Source of the DNA: Desulfosporosinus sp. UBA4726
GTDB lineage: Bacteria; Bacillota; Desulfitobacteriia; Desulfitobacteriales; Desulfitobacteriaceae
DNA length: 9,534 nucleotides
Direction of reading: 5' to 3'
Assembly (NCBI GenBank): GCA_002404215.1
Contig: DHJG01000131.1
Span: 30,516-40,049, forward strand
Under the pieces are notes generated by a model. The model worked only from the letters and a program-made list of their open reading frames with translations. It searched no databases and was not told where the DNA came from. A program made the position numbers and the translations under genes. Positions 6,381 to 9,534 of the stretch are shown here, one piece after another. Every line of letters starts with the position of its first letter. Position 1 is the first letter of the stretch.

Positions 6381-6479
6381 GGTAAATTTGTTTATAGCCG
6401 CGCTAGTAAGAATAATATCTCCTCCCGCTATAAAAAAGAGTCTTTGGTCAAAAACAGAATAAACAGCTTGGAAATTAGA
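6381..6479. other. Gap between bofA stop and its terminator
   Basis: This 99-bp stretch holds no standard gene. On the minus strand it has a strong SD-like GCGGGAGGAG (6419-6428) with no ATG, GTG or TTG at a usable distance after it. The bofA frame stays open beyond its TAG for 40 codons, to a TAA in the terminator loop at 6357-6359. I see no promoter or repeat here. Confidence 0.5.
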
Positions 6480-6734
6480 CTAAATTCCAAGTAACTGCAA
6501 CACAGATAGCGCCATAACACCAGGAAATCCTAACAAACCGACGACTGAGATTGTAAAGATATTAATCGGAATACCTAACCCAAAGATACTTAACAGTAAA
6601 TCACAAAGCCAGAGACCAACAATCCCACCTAAAATATGTATTGAAATCTTGAGAAATATGCGAGGTTGTCCTAATGAAGAACGAACAATAAGCACCAATA
6701 AAACAATAAATAATCCTAAAAAAACAAAGGTCAT
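6480..6734 (-). CDS. bofA: Pro-sigma-K processing inhibitor BofA
   Basis: BofA is a small membrane protein that, with SpoIVFA in B. subtilis, holds back the intramembrane protease SpoIVFB in the outer forespore membrane until the forespore signals. It thereby times sigma-K activation in the mother cell. The 84 residues (B. subtilis 87) show an N-terminal hydrophobic helix (about 3-18), a second segment (about 31-52), and the conserved end GLGIPINIFTISVVGLLGFPG (GLGIPINI at 52-59, VVGLLGFPG at 65-73) that marks the family. ATG at 6734 has AAAGGAGG eight bases upstream. It is flanked by two strong hairpins (6801-6835 and 6338-6380), so it is probably monocistronic. A sigma-E-like -10 element lies upstream. 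In B. subtilis bofA lies upstream of csfB, consistent with the order here. Confidence 0.92.
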   Translation of the reverse strand: MTFVFLGLFIVLLVLIVRSSLGQPRIFLKISIHILGGIVGLWLCDLLLSIFGLGIPINIFTISVVGLLGFPGVMALSVLQLLGI

Positions 6735-6765
6735 GGGGATATCCTCCTTTGCCTAAACATAGTAC

Positions 6766-6773
6766 ATTCTATG
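6766..6773 (-). promoter_or_regulatory. Candidate sigma-E -10 element for bofA
   Basis: CATAGAAT on the minus strand differs by one base from the sigma-E -10 consensus CATACAAT and would start a transcript about 25 bases before the bofA ATG. I could not find a convincing -35 at 13-15 bases upstream. B. subtilis bofA is sigma-E-dependent, which is the main support. Confidence 0.3.
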
Positions 6774-6800
6774 CCAGTTAGAACAAAGTAGAACCAACCT

Positions 6801-6835
6801 ACAAAGAGAGAGCAGTTTAGCTGCTCTCTCTTTGT
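6801..6835 (-). terminator. Perfect 15-bp hairpin terminator downstream of nifJ
   Basis: ACAAAGAGAGAGCAG (6801-6815) and its exact reverse complement (6821-6835) enclose a 5-base loop, starting 26 bases after the nifJ stop. On the minus strand the second arm ends CTTTGT and only a weak T-run follows. It therefore probably terminates nifJ, or protects its 3' end, rather than being a textbook strong terminator. Confidence 0.75.
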
Positions 6836-6861
6836 TCATAAACTTTGCTAATTAATTAAAT

Positions 6862-9534
6862 CTAATCCCACTTTTGCTCAGCCAGACGTTTGTAGGAATC
6901 ATAACGAATCTTTGCGTACTTTTCAGCGCCCACAAAGAGTTCCTCCGCACGCTCTGGGAAGGTATTCAACAAGGAAGTGTAACGAACCTCGCCCATGATG
7001 AACTCACGGAAGGACGTTGTCGGCTCTTTAGAATCGAGGCTAAATGGATTCTTGCCATCAGCTATCAGATCCGGGTTATAGTGATAAAGATGCCAGTAGC
7101 CAGAATCAACCGCTTTCTTCGCCTCTTGTACACTCTTAGTCATACCCGCCTTGAGACCATGGTTGATACAAGGAGCATAAGCAATAATCAAAGAAGGTCC
7201 TTTATACGCCTCTGCTTCTTGAATAACCTTAAGAGTTTGAGCCATGTCCGCACCCAAAGCAATTTGAGCTACATAGACATAACCGTAAGTCATCGCTATA
7301 GCGCCGAGGTCTTTCTTGCGAATCTGCTTTCCAGCTGCTGCAAACTTAGCTACGGCCGCGCACGGAGTCGATTTAGAGGATTGTCCTCCCGTATTGGAAT
7401 AAACCTCTGTATCGACGACAAAGACGTTTACATCGTCTCCGGAAGCTAAGACGTGATCTAATCCTCCAAATCCAATATCATAAGCCCAACCGTCTCCACC
7501 GATGATCCACTGAGATTTTTTAATGAGGTGATCTTTCTTCGCAGAGATTTCTGCGAGGACTGCATTATCTCCAACGTAACCTTTAAGTCCAGCAAGAATC
7601 TTAACAGTCGCTGCTTTAGAAGCTTGAGCGTCATCAGAACCCTTGAGCCACTCTTGGAAAGCTGCTTTTAGCTCAGAACTAATTTCAAGTTCAAGAGCTT
7701 GCTTCATCAGATCAGCCAGTTTTTCACGGAGTTGGCTAACGCCCACGGACATACCATAGCCGAATTCGGCATTGTCCTCAAACAAGGAGTTGGCCCAAGC
7801 AGGTCCTTTGCCCTCCACGTTGGTCGTATAGGGAACTGCAGGAGCACTTCCAGCCCAAATAGAGGTACAGCCGGTAGCATTGGCAATCATCATTCGATCG
7901 CCGTATAGTTGGGTGATAAGTTTAATATAAGCAGTCTCGCCACACCCTGGGCATGCTCCATTGAACTCAAGTAAAGGTTGAGCAAACTGGCTAGCTTTAA
8001 CCGTAGTCACGTTAAAAAGCTTGCTCTTGTTTGTAAGAGTGACAGCATACTCCCAGTTCTCTGCTTGACGTTCGATTTGTTCAGAAGCCGGTTCCATGAT
8101 GAGAGCCTTCCCTTTGGCCGGGCAAACTTCTGCGCAGTTGCCACAACCCGTGCAATCCAAAGGACTGACCTGAACACGGAATTGTAAACCCACTGCTTCT
8201 TTACCATTCGCTTTCTTGGCTGTAAATGTTTCCGGAGCGTTTTTAACTTCTTCCTCGTTCAATAAAAACGGACGAATCGCCGCGTGGGGACAAACATAAG
8301 AACATTGATTGCACTGAATACATTTATCCACTTGCCACTCTGGTACAATGGCTGCGATACCGCGTTTTTCGAAAGCGGCGGTTCCTAGGGGCACAGTTCC
8401 ATCTTCAATACCCAAGAACGTACTAACTGGAAGATTATCTCCTTCCATAGCATTCACTGGGCGGAGAATATTCGTGACGTAAGCTGGCTCTTCAACCGCT
8501 GCTGCAGCTTGAACCTGAGCGTTGTCTGTATTCCAAGACGTAGGTACTTCCACTTTAACAAAGGAAGAGACACCGAGATCAATCGCCGCATTGTTCATAT
8601 CGACAATGTTTTGGCCTTTTTTTCCATAGGACTTAACAACAGAAGCTTTTAGATAGTCAATGGCCTCTTGGACAGGAATGACGTTAGCCAACTTAAAGAA
8701 AGCAGCTTGCATAATCATGTTGGTGCGGGAGCGGAGTCCAATTTTACCAGCAATCGATACTGCATCAATGATGTAAAAGTTCACATTATTTTTGGCGATG
8801 AATTGCTTCATAGCAGCCGGAAGCTTTTCTTCCAATTCCTCGGCTGTCCACTGGCAGTTCAAGACAAAAATGCCATTTGGTTTTAGACCTTTTAAGAGGT
8901 CATATTTATTAACATAGGTTTGGTTAGAACAAGCGATGTAATTCGTGCCTGTAACATAATAAGGTGATTTAATTTCTTTCTTCCCAAAACGGAGATGAGA
9001 AATCGTGATTCCGCCGGATTTCTTACTATCATATTGGAAATAGGCTTGTACATAGAGTTTGGTGTGATCCCCAATAATTTTAATTGCTTGCTTATTGGCG
9101 CCAACAGTACCATCTGAACCGAGGCCCCAGAACTTGCAGGAAATAGTCCCTTCTGGTGCAGTATCAATCGCTTCGTCTTCAACTAAGGATGTATGGGTTA
9201 CATCATCCACGATACCGACAGTAAAGCCATTTTTCGGGTTTTCGGATTTAAGGTTCTTATAGATAGCCAACACTTGGGAAGGCGTTGTATCTTTGGAACC
9301 CAAGCCATAACGTCCACCGACAATCACCGGTCTAATATCGCTTGTATAGAAAATATCCTTAATATCTAGATAAAGAGGTTCCCCTGTGGCACCAGGTTCT
9401 TTGGTACGATCAAGTACAGCAATTTTCTTGACAGTCTTAGGCAATACTTTAAAGAAATAATCACTAGAGAACGGACGGTAAAGATGAACTTTAACTACCC
9501 CAACTTTTTCCCCTTTTGCAACAAGATAGTCAAT
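6862..9534 (-). CDS. nifJ: Pyruvate:ferredoxin (flavodoxin) oxidoreductase, C-terminal 890 residues (5' end outside window)
   Basis: This homodimeric cytoplasmic enzyme converts pyruvate, CoA and oxidised ferredoxin to acetyl-CoA, CO2 and reduced ferredoxin, the main pyruvate exit in anaerobes. The frame is open to the window edge, starting IDYLVAKGEKVGVVKVHLYR, which is internal family sequence; the TTG at 9444 is not a start. About 280-300 N-terminal residues are missing from the usual 1170-1180. Visible in order: the domain II-III signature AVLDRTKEPGATGEPLYLD; two ferredoxin-type 4Fe-4S motifs, CIQCNQCSYVC (8322-8290) and CTGCGNCAEVC (8154-8122); the third cluster's CPGC (7953-7942) with later Cys in ATGCTS and APCINHG; and the thiamine pyrophosphate motif from GDGWAYDIGFGG to YSNTGG (7497-7384). 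All cofactor ligands seem intact. The C-terminus EQKWD is complete. Confidence 0.97.
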   Translation of the reverse strand: MDYLVAKGEKVGVVKVHLYRPFSSDYFFKVLPKTVKKIAVLDRTKEPGATGEPLYLDIKDIFYTSDIRPVIVGGRYGLGSKDTTPSQVLAIYKNLKSENPKNGFTVGIVDDVTHTSLVEDEAIDTAPEGTISCKFWGLGSDGTVGANKQAIKIIGDHTKLYVQAYFQYDSKKSGGITISHLRFGKKEIKSPYYVTGTNYIACSNQTYVNKYDLLKGLKPNGIFVLNCQWTAEELEEKLPAAMKQFIAKNNVNFYIIDAVSIAGKIGLRSRTNMIMQAAFFKLANVIPVQEAIDYLKASVVKSYGKKGQNIVDMNNAAIDLGVSSFVKVEVPTSWNTDNAQVQAAAAVEEPAYVTNILRPVNAMEGDNLPVSTFLGIEDGTVPLGTAAFEKRGIAAIVPEWQVDKCIQCNQCSYVCPHAAIRPFLLNEEEVKNAPETFTAKKANGKEAVGLQFRVQVSPLDCTGCGNCAEVCPAKGKALIMEPASEQIERQAENWEYAVTLTNKSKLFNVTTVKASQFAQPLLEFNGACPGCGETAYIKLITQLYGDRMMIANATGCTSIWAGSAPAVPYTTNVEGKGPAWANSLFEDNAEFGYGMSVGVSQLREKLADLMKQALELEISSELKAAFQEWLKGSDDAQASKAATVKILAGLKGYVGDNAVLAEISAKKDHLIKKSQWIIGGDGWAYDIGFGGLDHVLASGDDVNVFVVDTEVYSNTGGQSSKSTPCAAVAKFAAAGKQIRKKDLGAIAMTYGYVYVAQIALGADMAQTLKVIQEAEAYKGPSLIIAYAPCINHGLKAGMTKSVQEAKKAVDSGYWHLYHYNPDLIADGKNPFSLDSKEPTTSFREFIMGEVRYTSLLNTFPERAEELFVGAEKYAKIRYDSYKRLAEQKWD

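Noticed and set aside
6874..7449. 191-codon open frame on the plus strand opposite nifJ
   Set aside because: It lies wholly antisense to well-conserved PFOR sequence, has no recognisable domain, and is explained by codon bias of the real gene.
9442..9444. TTG at 9444 as the start of an 860-residue PFOR
   Set aside because: The frame continues upstream to the window edge with conserved PFOR residues, so the gene is cut by the window, not short.

Overview
The window comes from an anaerobic, endospore-forming member of the Firmicutes. Two things point to this: a block of sporulation and germination genes, and a clostridial-type pyruvate:ferredoxin oxidoreductase. Moderate G+C, gene content and protein style suggest the Peptococcaceae (Desulfosporosinus/Desulfitobacterium relatives). 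That placement is an inference; no marker gene here fixes the genus. Every convincing gene lies on the minus strand, so transcription runs from high to low coordinates.

In transcription order: (1) 9534-6862 is the C-terminal three quarters of nifJ (pyruvate:ferredoxin oxidoreductase), cut by the window edge and followed by a perfect 15-bp hairpin at 6801-6835. (2) 6734-6480 is bofA, the membrane inhibitor of pro-sigma-K processing, followed by a perfect 18-bp hairpin at 6338-6380. (3) 6162-2586 is a tricistronic germinant-receptor operon, gerA-gerB-gerC, with 2-bp and 1-bp overlap junctions. Its gerB appears to have lost about 100 codons by an out-of-frame deletion near 3840. (4) 2531-2268 is gin/csfB, encoding the small zinc-finger anti-sigma-G factor. 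(5) 2206-1 is a tightly packed housekeeping run: an Orn/Lys/Arg decarboxylase (yaaO/speA type), the cyclic-di-AMP receptor darA (yaaQ), and the start of holB (DNA polymerase III delta').

The order bofA ... csfB ... yaaO, yaaQ, holB follows a block near the origin of Bacillus subtilis. Compared with that block, a germinant-receptor operon sits between bofA and csfB, and tmk and yaaR are absent from their usual places beside yaaQ. The genes span successive sporulation steps: forespore sigma-G control (Gin), the mother-cell sigma-K checkpoint (BofA), and the receptor made late in the forespore (GerABC). Candidate sporulation promoters can be read in front of gin, gerA and bofA, but these are motif matches only.

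No RNA genes, insertion sequences, CRISPR arrays or phage genes were found. No gene-free stretch exceeds 300 bases; the longest, 6163-6479, holds the bofA terminator and the gerA leader. I found no clearly undescribed system. The observations most worth checking are the damaged gerB, the predicted forespore promoters, and the rearranged csfB-holB neighbourhood.
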